Part shown: in pieces, positions 50,713 to 58,277 of the stretch
Layout of the letters: each line of letters opens with the position of its first letter
Position numbering within the stretch: the stretch's first letter is position 1
Position numbers and translations under genes: made by a program
Source of the DNA: Algoriphagus halophilus
GTDB lineage: Bacteria; Bacteroidota; Bacteroidia; Cytophagales; Cyclobacteriaceae
Length of the DNA: 64,000 nt
Direction of reading: 5' to 3'
NCBI RefSeq assembly: GCF_900129785.1
Contig: NZ_FSRC01000003.1
Location: 310,001-374,000 of the forward strand
The notes under the pieces: generated by a model
What the model saw: only the letters and a program-made list of their open reading frames with translations
Databases searched by the model: none
Told to the model about the DNA's origin: nothing

Positions 50713-52080
50713 ATGATCTATAATTCCATCATTGAAACCATCGGGAATACCCCGATGATCCGATTGAATAAACTCGCCAAGGGAATCAAAGGCGATGTTT
50801 TAGTAAAGGTTGAATATTTTAATCCAGGCAATTCTATGAAAGATAGAATGGCCGTGAAGATGGTGGAGGATGCCGAAAAGGCAGGACTTTTAAAACCAGG
50901 AGGTACTATCATAGAAGGGACTAGTGGAAATACTGGAATGGGCTTGGCTTTAGCTGCTGTGGCGAAAGGCTATAAATGTATTTTCACCATGGCTGACAAA
51001 CAGTCAAAAGAAAAGATAGATATCCTCAAGGCGGTAGGTGCAGAGGTAATTGTTTGTCCAACTAACGTTTCCCCGGAAGATCCAAGATCCTATTATTCCG
51101 TCGCAAAGAAGTTGAATCAGGATATTCCAAATTCTTTTTATCCGAACCAATACGATAACCTTTCCAATACCGCAGCACATTATGAAACAACTGGGCCTGA
51201 AATATGGAATGATACAGAGGGCAAAATAACCCATTATGCAGCAGGTGTAGGGACGGGCGGATCAATGTGTGGTACGGCTACATATCTTAAGGAACAGAAT
51301 CCGGATATTGTTACCGTTGGGATCGATACCTATGGTTCAGTATTTAAAAAATATAAGGAGACTGGAATTTTTGATGAAAAGGAAGTATATCCATATCTGA
51401 CAGAGGGAATTGGAGAAGACATTCTCCCAAAGAATGTCAACTTCGATGTGATAGATCACTTTGTGAAAGTTACAGATAAGGATGCAGCAGTAATGACCCG
51501 CAGGTTAGCTAGAGAAGAGGGACTGTTTGTAGGTTGGTCTTGTGGATCAGCTGTTCATGGGGCATTGGAATGGGCCAAAGAGAACTTAAAAAAAGGAGAT
51601 CAAATGGTGATCATTCTTCCAGACCATGGAACTCGATACTTAGGGAAAGTCTATAATGACGAATGGATGAGAAATCATGGGTTCTTGGAAGATAAGACAT
51701 TTGCAACAGCTAGGGATATTATTTCCGGAAGAAAAGGTAGCTACCATTTGGTGTCTACCCTTAAAACGGATTCAGTGAGAAATGCGATTGGTTTGATGAA
51801 TAAAACTAGTGTCTCACAAATTCCTGTGATGGAAAATGAAGAGGTAGTCGGGTGTCTTACTGACAACAAATTATTGGCAAAAATTATTGAAAACCCAGAA
51901 TTGAAAGATGCGAAAGTCTCCGATGTAATGGAAGAATCCATGCATTTCGTCGCATTGGATAGTACGCTGGACGTACTTTCTTCCATGGTAGAAAAGGAGA
52001 AAGCAGTTTTGGTGAGGGATGAGAACAATCAGATTCACATCATTACCAAACATGATATTTTGGAGGCGTTTACGAATTAA
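50713..52080 (+). CDS. Cystathionine beta-synthase (PLP enzyme with CBS pair)
   Basis: 455 aa. N-terminal fold-II PLP domain: N-P-G-N-S-M-K-D-R with the catalytic Lys at about residue 42, S-G-N-T-G-M-G at about 75, and the phosphate loop G-V-G-T-G-G-S. The S-Y-Y-S-V-A-K-K block and E-G-I-G-E-D region fit cystathionine beta-synthase more than cysteine synthase. Residues 340-455 form two CBS modules. It condenses serine or O-acetylserine with homocysteine; exact preference is not certain. No N-terminal haem domain. Confidence 0.88.
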   Translation: MIYNSIIETIGNTPMIRLNKLAKGIKGDVLVKVEYFNPGNSMKDRMAVKMVEDAEKAGLLKPGGTIIEGTSGNTGMGLALAAVAKGYKCIFTMADKQSKEKIDILKAVGAEVIVCPTNVSPEDPRSYYSVAKKLNQDIPNSFYPNQYDNLSNTAAHYETTGPEIWNDTEGKITHYAAGVGTGGSMCGTATYLKEQNPDIVTVGIDTYGSVFKKYKETGIFDEKEVYPYLTEGIGEDILPKNVNFDVIDHFVKVTDKDAAVMTRRLAREEGLFVGWSCGSAVHGALEWAKENLKKGDQMVIILPDHGTRYLGKVYNDEWMRNHGFLEDKTFATARDIISGRKGSYHLVSTLKTDSVRNAIGLMNKTSVSQIPVMENEEVVGCLTDNKLLAKIIENPELKDAKVSDVMEESMHFVALDSTLDVLSSMVEKEKAVLVRDENNQIHIITKHDILEAFTN

Positions 52081-52089
52081 AAATTAATA

Positions 52090-52749
52090 ATGGACCAACT
52101 TAAACTTCAAAGAATCATTGATTCTGGAGTAGATTTTAATATTTCGAATATCATAGATAAGGCCTGGGAAATGTTCAAAGCCCGGGCCATGTTTCATATA
52201 GGCTTCGCATTTCTGATTTCCACTATACAGTTATTTTTTACGCTGTATTTGGAGGACTTTGCTTTTATTTATTCCATCTTTCTTTCCCCTCCATTGGTTG
52301 CCGGTTTTTATTTGGTGGCCAACCGAATGAGTCAAAACGAGTATGTGGATTTCCAGAATTACTTTGATGGATTTAAATATATTCTGCCGCTGATCATCGT
52401 AAATCTTATCACTGCGATTTTTATCATAGCAGGTCTTGTGGTGTTTATTTTGCCGGGGATTTACCTGGGGGTGGGATATGTGTTCAGTTTATTATTTGTC
52501 CTATTTGGAGGATTTGATTTCTGGCCAGCCATGGAGTACAGTCGGAAATTAGTTCACACCAATTGGTGGAAATTCTTTGCATTTCTCCTGTTGCTATTAC
52601 TGATCAATATTGGTGGGTTTCTATGTTTGATTGTAGGCTTATTGGTGACAATTCCATTGACCTACCTTTCCATATATGTCCTTTTTGAGGAATTGACTAT
52701 TGATGCAGCTGATGAAGAAGGAGAGGGGTTATTGATGAATAAGGAGTAG
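52090..52749 (+). CDS. DUF975-like integral membrane protein
   Basis: 219 aa with about six transmembrane segments (residues 38-56, 58-78, 96-125, 127-145, 163-180 and 183-205). An amphipathic N-terminal I-D-K-A-W-E-M-F-K-A segment is common in DUF975/YesL-like glycerophosphoryl-diester-type membrane domains. The last segment ends in an acidic tail. Starts 9 nt after the cystathionine beta-synthase stop, so probably cotranscribed; there is no evident functional link. Confidence 0.6.
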   Translation: MDQLKLQRIIDSGVDFNISNIIDKAWEMFKARAMFHIGFAFLISTIQLFFTLYLEDFAFIYSIFLSPPLVAGFYLVANRMSQNEYVDFQNYFDGFKYILPLIIVNLITAIFIIAGLVVFILPGIYLGVGYVFSLLFVLFGGFDFWPAMEYSRKLVHTNWWKFFAFLLLLLLINIGGFLCLIVGLLVTIPLTYLSIYVLFEELTIDAADEEGEGLLMNKE

Positions 52750-52856
52750 GTAGGACCTTTTATTATTCAGACTGCAAAGGAAGGAATGAACATGAGGCTT
52801 TGAAAGATCTTATTTTTTTAAGCGTTCACTAGGTTGATGTTAGAAAGTGCTTCTTG

Positions 52857-53576
52857 TTATTCATGACTTAGGATTATAGCCTCCAATCTATTTCTGCATT
52901 TTTCAGTTAATTCACCTATTGAATGTTGGTCTGTAGGATAAAACGGTTTAGAGAAATAAACTTTTACTTTTCCGGGGCTTAGTAATAAAGAACCTCTTTT
53001 ATGAATTTTATCTGCATCGATGATCGCAAAAGGTAAAATAGGGATTCCAGTTTCAATAGATAGCTTGAAGGCCCCTTTTCTAAATGGTAATAATACATTT
53101 TCACTATCATTTCTAGTGCCTTCTGGAGCGACTACAATAGATATGCCTTTTTGGAGAAATTTGATGAGCTTCGGGATGCTTTCTTTTCGAGATTCCGGAT
53201 TATCCCGGTCTACCCATATGGCAAATTTTGATACAACCCATCCAAAAACCGGGATTTTAGATAGTTCTTTTTTTCCAAGAGCTCTTACTTGTTGTGGGAT
53301 TGCAATAGGAATGATAGGAGCATCGAAAAAAGAGCGGTGATTAAAAATGAAGATGTATGGCTGCTTGGGATTGATATACTCCTTCCCATGTATTTTAAAC
53401 CTAAATCCCGATAGTCCGGACCAAATCCTTGCCCAAATCCTGATAAAGAAAAAAGATAGATTCCCGGCTCGGTCACTGATCAGCACAGGAATGATAATGA
53501 ATAAAGCAAAAACCAGCATTAAAATAGCAAAGATTACTAGTGAGTAAATGGTAAAAATTGCTTGAAGGATTTTCAT
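52857..53576 (-). CDS. 1-acyl-sn-glycerol-3-phosphate acyltransferase-like protein (PlsC family)
   Basis: 239 aa. One N-terminal hydrophobic helix (residues 8-35), then the acyltransferase motifs: N-H-R-S-F-F-D (H-x4-D, residues about 79-84), the G-W-V-V-S-K-F-A-I-W-V-D-R region, P-E-G-T-R (about 150) and the I-P-I-L-P-F-A-I block. It transfers an acyl chain to lysophosphatidate or a related lysolipid at the inner membrane. Convergent with the DUF975-like gene and divergent from rpsA. Confidence 0.88.
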   Translation of the reverse strand: MKILQAIFTIYSLVIFAILMLVFALFIIIPVLISDRAGNLSFFFIRIWARIWSGLSGFRFKIHGKEYINPKQPYIFIFNHRSFFDAPIIPIAIPQQVRALGKKELSKIPVFGWVVSKFAIWVDRDNPESRKESIPKLIKFLQKGISIVVAPEGTRNDSENVLLPFRKGAFKLSIETGIPILPFAIIDADKIHKRGSLLLSPGKVKVYFSKPFYPTDQHSIGELTEKCRNRLEAIILSHE

Positions 53577-53744
53577 GCTATCTGAATATTGGTAATTTTG
53601 GGTATAAATTTAATCTTAACTCTTTGCTTGCATAAGCCCCGGAGCGCTCTGGGGCTTTTTATTTCAATTTAAGCTGCCTGAATTTATTTTTCTAATTCCT
53701 TATGAATAAAGGAGCATGTAAATAATTCATTTTTTGATCAAGCA
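53577..53744. other. Intergenic region between the PlsC and rpsA genes (upstream part)
   Basis: Contains a hairpin with a T-tract at 53634-53661 and little else that I can support. No open frame of note and no repeat. The rpsA promoter and leader follow from 53745. Confidence 0.5.
53634..53661 (+). terminator. Orphan intrinsic terminator between divergent genes
   Basis: Stem A-A-G-C-C-C-C / G-G-G-G-C-T-T (53634-53640 / 53651-53657) closing a self-complementary G-A-G-C-G-C-T-C, followed by five T on the plus strand. No annotated plus-strand gene ends here: the PlsC gene to its left reads away. It could end a short RNA or protect against read-through. Confidence 0.6.
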
Positions 53745-53775
53745 TTTACGAAATAAAAGAAAATACGTACCTTTG
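53745..53775 (+). promoter_or_regulatory. rpsA promoter
   Basis: -33 TTTA (53745-53748, one change from TTTG), 19-nt spacer, -7 TACCTTTG (53768-53775). Transcript start predicted near 53781, giving a leader of about 108 nt before the ATG. Confidence 0.6.
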
Positions 53776-53780
53776 CAGTC

Positions 53781-53888
53781 CGTTCGGGTGATCGGGGTGT
53801 TTTAGAACTGTCTAAAGCATTGATTTACAACTAAAAACCCGCAGTCTCCTGACTCGAGGACTGATGGGATTTCAGAGTCAATACTATT
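53781..53888 (+). promoter_or_regulatory. Structured 5' leader of rpsA
   Basis: Two hairpins can be drawn by eye. The first is an 8-bp stem 53799-53806 / 53811-53818 with loop A-C-T-G. The second is a larger one spanning about 53838-53868 (C-C-C-G-C-A-G-T-C paired with G-A-C-T-G-A-T-G-G-G, with an inner C-C-T/A-G-G). S1 represses its own translation in some bacteria; such a role here is inference. Confidence 0.45.
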
Positions 53889-55655
53889 ATGTCTAATAAA
53901 GAAGATTTTAACTGGGACAACTTCGAAACCAAAGGTTTTGGAGAAGGCTATTCCAAAGAGCAAAAAGCTCAGATGGAAGCAATGTATGCTGGTACACTAA
54001 ATGAAATCACTGAGAAAGAAGTGATCAAAGGTGTAGTAGTAGGAGTGAATGACAAAGATGTGATCATCAACATTGGCTTCAAATCTGACGGTTTGGTTCC
54101 TTTGAGTGAATTCCGTGATCTAGATGGCATTAAGCCAGGTGATGAGGTAGAGGTATTCATTGAGGAGCAGGAAAATGCTTTGGGTCAATTGATCCTTTCC
54201 CGTAAGAAAGCCAAGATCGTACGTGCATGGCAGGACATCGAAGATGCGCTTGAGCATGACAATGTGATCGAAGGTTTGGTGAAAAGAAGAACCAAAGGTG
54301 GTTTGATCGTAGATATCTACGGTGTAGAAGCTTTCTTGCCAGGTTCTCAAATCGACGTGAAGCCTATCAGAGATTTCGATATCTATGTAGGTAAGAAGAT
54401 GGAAGTGAAAGTGGTGAAAATCAACCACGCTAATGATAACGTTGTTGTTTCTCACAAAGTATTGATCGAAAAAGATCTAGAGAAGCAAAAAGCGGAAATC
54501 CTAAACAACCTAGAAAAAGGTCAAGTATTGGAAGGTGTGATCAAGAACATGACCAACTTCGGTGTATTCATCGATTTGGGTGGTGTAGATGGTCTACTTC
54601 ACATTACAGACATTTCTTGGGGACGTATCAATCATCCAGAAGAAGTATTGCAGCTTGATCAGAAAGTTCAGATTGTGGTTCTTGACTTTGATGATGATAA
54701 GAAGAGAATTTCTTTGGGCATGAAGCAATTGACTGCGCATCCTTGGGATTCATTGGCTTCTAACCTTGAAGTTGGTTCTAAAGTAAGAGGTAAGATTGTA
54801 AACGTGGCTGATTACGGTGCATTCTTGGAGCTTGCTCCAGGGGTAGAAGGTTTGATCCACGTTTCTGAAATGAGCTGGTCTCAGCACTTGAGAAACCCTG
54901 CTGACTTTGTAAAAGTTGGTGACGAAATCGATGCAGTAGTATTGACTTTGGATAAGGACGAAAGAAAAATGTCTTTGGGTATCAAGCAATTGACTGAAGA
55001 TCCTTGGACTAAGAATGATATGGGTACTAAGTATGCCGTGGGTACTAAGCACACTGGTGTAGTTAGAAACTTGACTAACTTCGGTCTATTCCTTGAAATG
55101 GAAGAAGGTATCGACGGTTTGGTTCACGTATCTGATCTTTCTTGGACTAAGAAAATCAAGCATCCATCTGAATTCGTAAAAGTAGGAGATGAGCTTGAAG
55201 TAGCTGTTCTTGAACTTGATGTTGACAACAGAAGATTGGCCCTAGGTCATAAGCAGTTGGAAGAGAATCCATGGGATACTTTTGAGAATGTGTTCCCAGT
55301 AGGATCTGTTCACAAGTGTACTGTAGTTTCTAAGAATGATAAAGGAGCAGTTCTTGAGCTTCCTTACGGTTTAGAAGGTTTCGCGACCATCAAAAACTTG
55401 GAGAAAGCAGATGGTTCTTCTGTAGAAGCAGGTGACTCTGAAGATTTCAAAGTGACTGAATTCTCTAAAGACGATAAGAGAATCGTTCTTTCTCACACTG
55501 CTACATTCAAAGAAGAGGCGAAGCCAGCTAAGAAAGAGGCGAAGAAAAAATCTGAAACTTCTACTTCTTCATCAGCTCCAGCTGAGAAGTCTACCCTAGG
55601 TGACTTAGATGCTTTGACTCAATTGAAAGAGCAAATGGAAGGTGGAAAAAAGTAA
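53889..55655 (+). CDS. rpsA: 30S ribosomal protein S1
   Basis: 588 aa with six S1/OB repeats, seen as repeated G-x-V-x-x-x-x-x-x-G-x-F-V/L-E-L and G-L-V/L-H-V/I-S-E/D-x-S-W blocks at about residues 50-110, 130-190, 210-280, 295-365, 380-450 and 465-535. The tail (540-588) is Lys/Glu/Ser-rich low complexity. It binds mRNA on the small ribosomal subunit, important here because Bacteroidota use weak Shine-Dalgarno sequences. It has a promoter, a structured leader and a terminator of its own. Confidence 0.95.
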   Translation: MSNKEDFNWDNFETKGFGEGYSKEQKAQMEAMYAGTLNEITEKEVIKGVVVGVNDKDVIINIGFKSDGLVPLSEFRDLDGIKPGDEVEVFIEEQENALGQLILSRKKAKIVRAWQDIEDALEHDNVIEGLVKRRTKGGLIVDIYGVEAFLPGSQIDVKPIRDFDIYVGKKMEVKVVKINHANDNVVVSHKVLIEKDLEKQKAEILNNLEKGQVLEGVIKNMTNFGVFIDLGGVDGLLHITDISWGRINHPEEVLQLDQKVQIVVLDFDDDKKRISLGMKQLTAHPWDSLASNLEVGSKVRGKIVNVADYGAFLELAPGVEGLIHVSEMSWSQHLRNPADFVKVGDEIDAVVLTLDKDERKMSLGIKQLTEDPWTKNDMGTKYAVGTKHTGVVRNLTNFGLFLEMEEGIDGLVHVSDLSWTKKIKHPSEFVKVGDELEVAVLELDVDNRRLALGHKQLEENPWDTFENVFPVGSVHKCTVVSKNDKGAVLELPYGLEGFATIKNLEKADGSSVEAGDSEDFKVTEFSKDDKRIVLSHTATFKEEAKPAKKEAKKKSETSTSSSAPAEKSTLGDLDALTQLKEQMEGGKK

Positions 55656-55684
55656 GAATTTGATTTCTTAACTTATTCATATAG

Positions 55685-55716
55685 AAAACGCCGGCTGAAA
55701 AGTCGGCGTTTTTTTA
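55685..55716 (+). terminator. Intrinsic terminator of rpsA
   Basis: 12-bp stem 55685-55696 / 55701-55712 with one G-U pair and a G-A-A-A tetraloop, followed by a run of T. It lies 30 nt after the stop. Confidence 0.88.
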
Positions 55717-55810
55717 TGTCCTTTTATATTTTTGATTTATCCATGTTTAGTTGCGGATTGAAATCAACTCACGTATCGATTGATATATTTTTCAATTAAA
55801 TTCCTACCAA

Positions 55811-56413
55811 ATGGGAAAACATCTACTGTTTATATTCTTCATTTTCTGTTGTATTACTTCTGTAATGGCTCAATCCGGAATAGAGCTCAAAGGATATTAT
55901 GGGATTTCTGGGACTCGGTTAGCGAGGAAGATACAGCTTACAGGATCGAGTTCAGTAAACATGGAAAACCTATCTGAATTTGGATTGATTCTGTCGAAAG
56001 GAATAGCCAAAAAATTCAGGCTTAACGCAGGTGTGAATTATACAATGGCCCAGGTTTCTTACAGACCAGCTCCATGCCCAAACTGCGGGATGGAGAATAG
56101 ATCATCCTATGTGCATAATCTTGATTTTGAAATGGTTACAATACCAGTATATCTAGAATATACATTTTTGAAATACCTATATGGAGCAGCGGGACCTGTA
56201 GTTGATTTCCAGATCTCTCATACTCATAATTTCACAGATCAAAGCGGGGTTGGGTATGTGGTAGGAGCAGGGGCTAAGTATACAACCAGTAAGGTGGTTT
56301 TTTTAGTTTTCCCTCATTATAAAAGACACAATGTTATTCCTTTTGAAAAAACGGAAAATAAGTATTTGCTGGAGGAATTCGGTCTTCAGTTTGGGATAGC
56401 TTATCGGTTTTAA
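55811..56413 (+). CDS. Small outer-membrane beta-barrel protein
   Basis: 200 aa, signal peptide to about residue 20 (S-V-M-A-Q). The mature protein has about eight alternating hydrophobic strands (F-G-L-I-L-S-K-G, F-R-L-N-A-G-V-N-Y, I-P-V-Y-L-E-Y-T-F, G-L-Q-F-G-I-A-Y-R-F) and ends in the C-terminal Phe common to Bacteroidota barrels. An extracellular-loop-like A-P-C-P-N-C-G-M lies near residue 95; a C-x-x-C there could form a disulfide. The frame was chosen over an overlapping 65-codon frame because of its signal peptide. Confidence 0.72.
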   Translation: MGKHLLFIFFIFCCITSVMAQSGIELKGYYGISGTRLARKIQLTGSSSVNMENLSEFGLILSKGIAKKFRLNAGVNYTMAQVSYRPAPCPNCGMENRSSYVHNLDFEMVTIPVYLEYTFLKYLYGAAGPVVDFQISHTHNFTDQSGVGYVVGAGAKYTTSKVVFLVFPHYKRHNVIPFEKTENKYLLEEFGLQFGIAYRF

Positions 56414-56435
56414 TATGGCCCTCAGCCTTTCTACC

Positions 56436-56468
56436 ACCTTTGAGATTTAAAGATTTCAAAGGTTTTTA
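56436..56468 (+). terminator. Intrinsic terminator after the small beta-barrel gene
   Basis: Stem A-C-C-T-T-T-G-A-x-A-T paired with its complement ending at 56463, one mismatch, followed by T5. It begins 23 nt after the stop. Confidence 0.7.
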
Positions 56469-56504
56469 CTTTTTTATAGGCTACTGTTTAAATTTGTTTA
56501 AAAT

Positions 56505-56535
56505 AAAAAAGCATCCTAATAACAGGATGCTTTTT
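56505..56535 (-). terminator. Intrinsic terminator of tRNA-Cys
   Basis: Perfect 12-bp stem 56506-56517 / 56524-56535 (A-A-A-A-A-G-C-A-T-C-C-T arm) with a 6-nt loop. The A/T flanks make it workable on both strands. Confidence 0.85.
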
Positions 56536-56536
56536 G

Positions 56537-56610
56537 TGGAGGTCGCGAGCGGATTCGAACCGCTGTACAAGGTTTTGCAGACCTCTGCCTAGCCGCTCGG
56601 CCACGCGACC
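56537..56610 (-). tRNA. tRNA-Cys (anticodon GCA)
   Basis: 74 nt including an encoded CCA. Acceptor G-G-T-C-G-C-G paired with C-G-C-G-A-C-C, discriminator T, anticodon loop C-T-G-C-A-A-A (anticodon at 56576-56578), short variable loop, and T loop T-T-C-G-A-A-T on an A-G-C-G-G / C-C-G-C-T stem. Confidence 0.95.
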
Positions 56611-56627
56611 ATTTATGAAATGGAATG

Positions 56628-56658
56628 CAAATTTAGAGATTATCTTTCTCGATGCAAT
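56628..56658 (-). promoter_or_regulatory. tRNA-Cys promoter
   Basis: On the minus strand: -33 ATTG (56658-56655), 19-nt spacer, -7 TAAATTTG (56635-56628). The start would be near 56621, 11 nt before the mature tRNA. Confidence 0.6.
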
Positions 56659-56900
56659 AGAGACTTCATTTATTTTCTGGATTTATGGTGAGCTATTACT
56701 CAAAGTATTGATTTACACCTTAAAAAAAATCCAGTAACGACGAATTATTTTTGAAGTTCTATCCAGAATTTTTTTCTAACTTATTTATAACGATTCTAAA
56801 TAAAATATCTTTAATAAAAAGTACTGTAAAATATTGAAAATCAGCTAGGTAAACTGGCTTTTAGCCCTCAGTTCCCCCGGTTATTTGAATTGAAATCTTG
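56659..56900. other. Intergenic region before the act operon
   Basis: A+T-rich, about 240 nt between the tRNA-Cys promoter and the act promoter. A TATTTTTG at 56746-56753 resembles a -7 element but has no partner. No gene, repeat or clear structure otherwise. Confidence 0.5.
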
Positions 56901-56931
56901 TTTGAAAAATTGAGCCCGGGTAGTACCTTTG
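56901..56931 (+). promoter_or_regulatory. act operon promoter
   Basis: Perfect -33 TTTG (56901-56904), 19-nt spacer, -7 TACCTTTG (56924-56931). Start predicted near 56937, 39 nt before the ATG at 56976. This rules out the upstream TTG (56898) as the actA start. Confidence 0.75.
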
Positions 56932-56975
56932 CAAGGGTTATTGAAAACCGCATAAACTATTTAATTAGCTATAAT

Positions 56976-58238
56976 ATGTTATCCAAACGCTCGTTAGTAG
57001 GGGTTCGATGGAATTTCCACACACTGGCAGTGCTGTTTTTCATGCTGATAGGAATTCAGGCTTTTGCCGCGGATCCTGCAGTTGATAGTAGCGATGAAGC
57101 AGTAGCAGCAGGTAAGGCTGTATTCAATGCAAATTGTAAAACATGCCACAAATTAGATCAAAAATTAGTTGGTCCAGCATTAAGAGGTGTTTCTGATAGA
57201 AGAGAAATTCCTTGGATCAAATCTTTCATTAAAAATTCACAGGCATTAATCGCTTCTGGTGATAAAACCGCCAATGATCTCTACAAAGAGTTCAACAATA
57301 CAGCGATGCCAGCGCATGAATTTTTATCAGATGATGATTTAAATAATTTACTGTCCTACATCGAATTTGGTGACAAGGTAGATCCAGCTGCAGCAGCTGC
57401 TGTAGAAGGTGGTGCCGAAGGTGCTTCCGCCGCAGGGGGAGGAATACCTAATGAATACTTGACAGTAATCCTAGCTGTTCTGGTAGTTGTATTGCTATTG
57501 ATCTTGGTTGTTTTGGGATTGATTATCTCCGTATTAACCAAGTATTTGAATAAGCAGGAACTTGATGAGGATGACAAAGAATTCGTTACTCAAAAATTCA
57601 ACTTAGGTAAAGTTTTTAAAAGTGATGGCTTCATCATCATTGTTACTGCCTTGGTAGTAGCGGTGGTTGCTAAAACAGCGATTGATGGACTTTATTCAGT
57701 TGGTGTTCAGCAAGGTTACGCTCCAACACAGCCGATTGCTTATTCTCATAAATTACACGCTGGTACTTTAGAAATCGAATGTCAGTATTGCCATACTGGG
57801 GTTGAGATTGGTAGATCAGCGAATATTCCTTCACCTAACATCTGTATGAACTGTCATACTCACGTACAGAATGTACAAGGTAAAGAAGGTATTTCTCCAG
57901 AAATTCAGAAAATCTATGATGCTGTGGACAACAACACTCCTATTGAATGGGTACGTGTTCACAACCTTCCGGATTTAGCTTACTTCAACCACTCTCAACA
58001 CGTGAAAGTGGGTGGAATTGAGTGTCAAACTTGCCACGGCCCTATTCAGGAAATGGAAGTGGTAGGTCAGCATAGTGCTTTGACTATGGGCTGGTGTATT
58101 GATTGTCACAGACAAACCGAAATTGCTACTGAAGGCAATGCCTATTATGATAAGTTGGTACAGATTCATGTGGATTCAAAAGATGCCCTAAAGGTGAAAG
58201 ACATCGGTGGGCTTGAATGTGCTAAGTGCCACTATTAA
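56976..58238 (+). CDS. actA: Alternative complex III subunit ActA: multihaem cytochrome c with fused N-terminal monohaem domain
   Basis: 420 aa from ATG 56976. Signal or anchor at residues 13-32; C54-x-x-C-H58 in a monohaem cytochrome c domain (about 42-132); transmembrane segments near 161-189 and 217-236; then five CxxCH motifs at 269, 290, 350, 374 and 415. That gives six haem c sites in all. It collects electrons in the menaquinol:acceptor complex and faces the periplasm. First gene of the act operon, 39 nt before actB. The chosen start lies downstream of the promoter elements. Confidence 0.92.
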   Translation: MLSKRSLVGVRWNFHTLAVLFFMLIGIQAFAADPAVDSSDEAVAAGKAVFNANCKTCHKLDQKLVGPALRGVSDRREIPWIKSFIKNSQALIASGDKTANDLYKEFNNTAMPAHEFLSDDDLNNLLSYIEFGDKVDPAAAAAVEGGAEGASAAGGGIPNEYLTVILAVLVVVLLLILVVLGLIISVLTKYLNKQELDEDDKEFVTQKFNLGKVFKSDGFIIIVTALVVAVVAKTAIDGLYSVGVQQGYAPTQPIAYSHKLHAGTLEIECQYCHTGVEIGRSANIPSPNICMNCHTHVQNVQGKEGISPEIQKIYDAVDNNTPIEWVRVHNLPDLAYFNHSQHVKVGGIECQTCHGPIQEMEVVGQHSALTMGWCIDCHRQTEIATEGNAYYDKLVQIHVDSKDALKVKDIGGLECAKCHY

Positions 58239-58277
58239 TTCATTATCCTTTTTGCAAATTCATTCCTAGATCATAAA

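Noticed and set aside
53801..53816. TTTAGA...TCTAAA in the rpsA leader as a third copy of the TonB operator
   Set aside because: The spacer is 4 nt, not 5, and it lies about 20 nt inside the transcript, where it forms an RNA hairpin; the match is probably coincidental.
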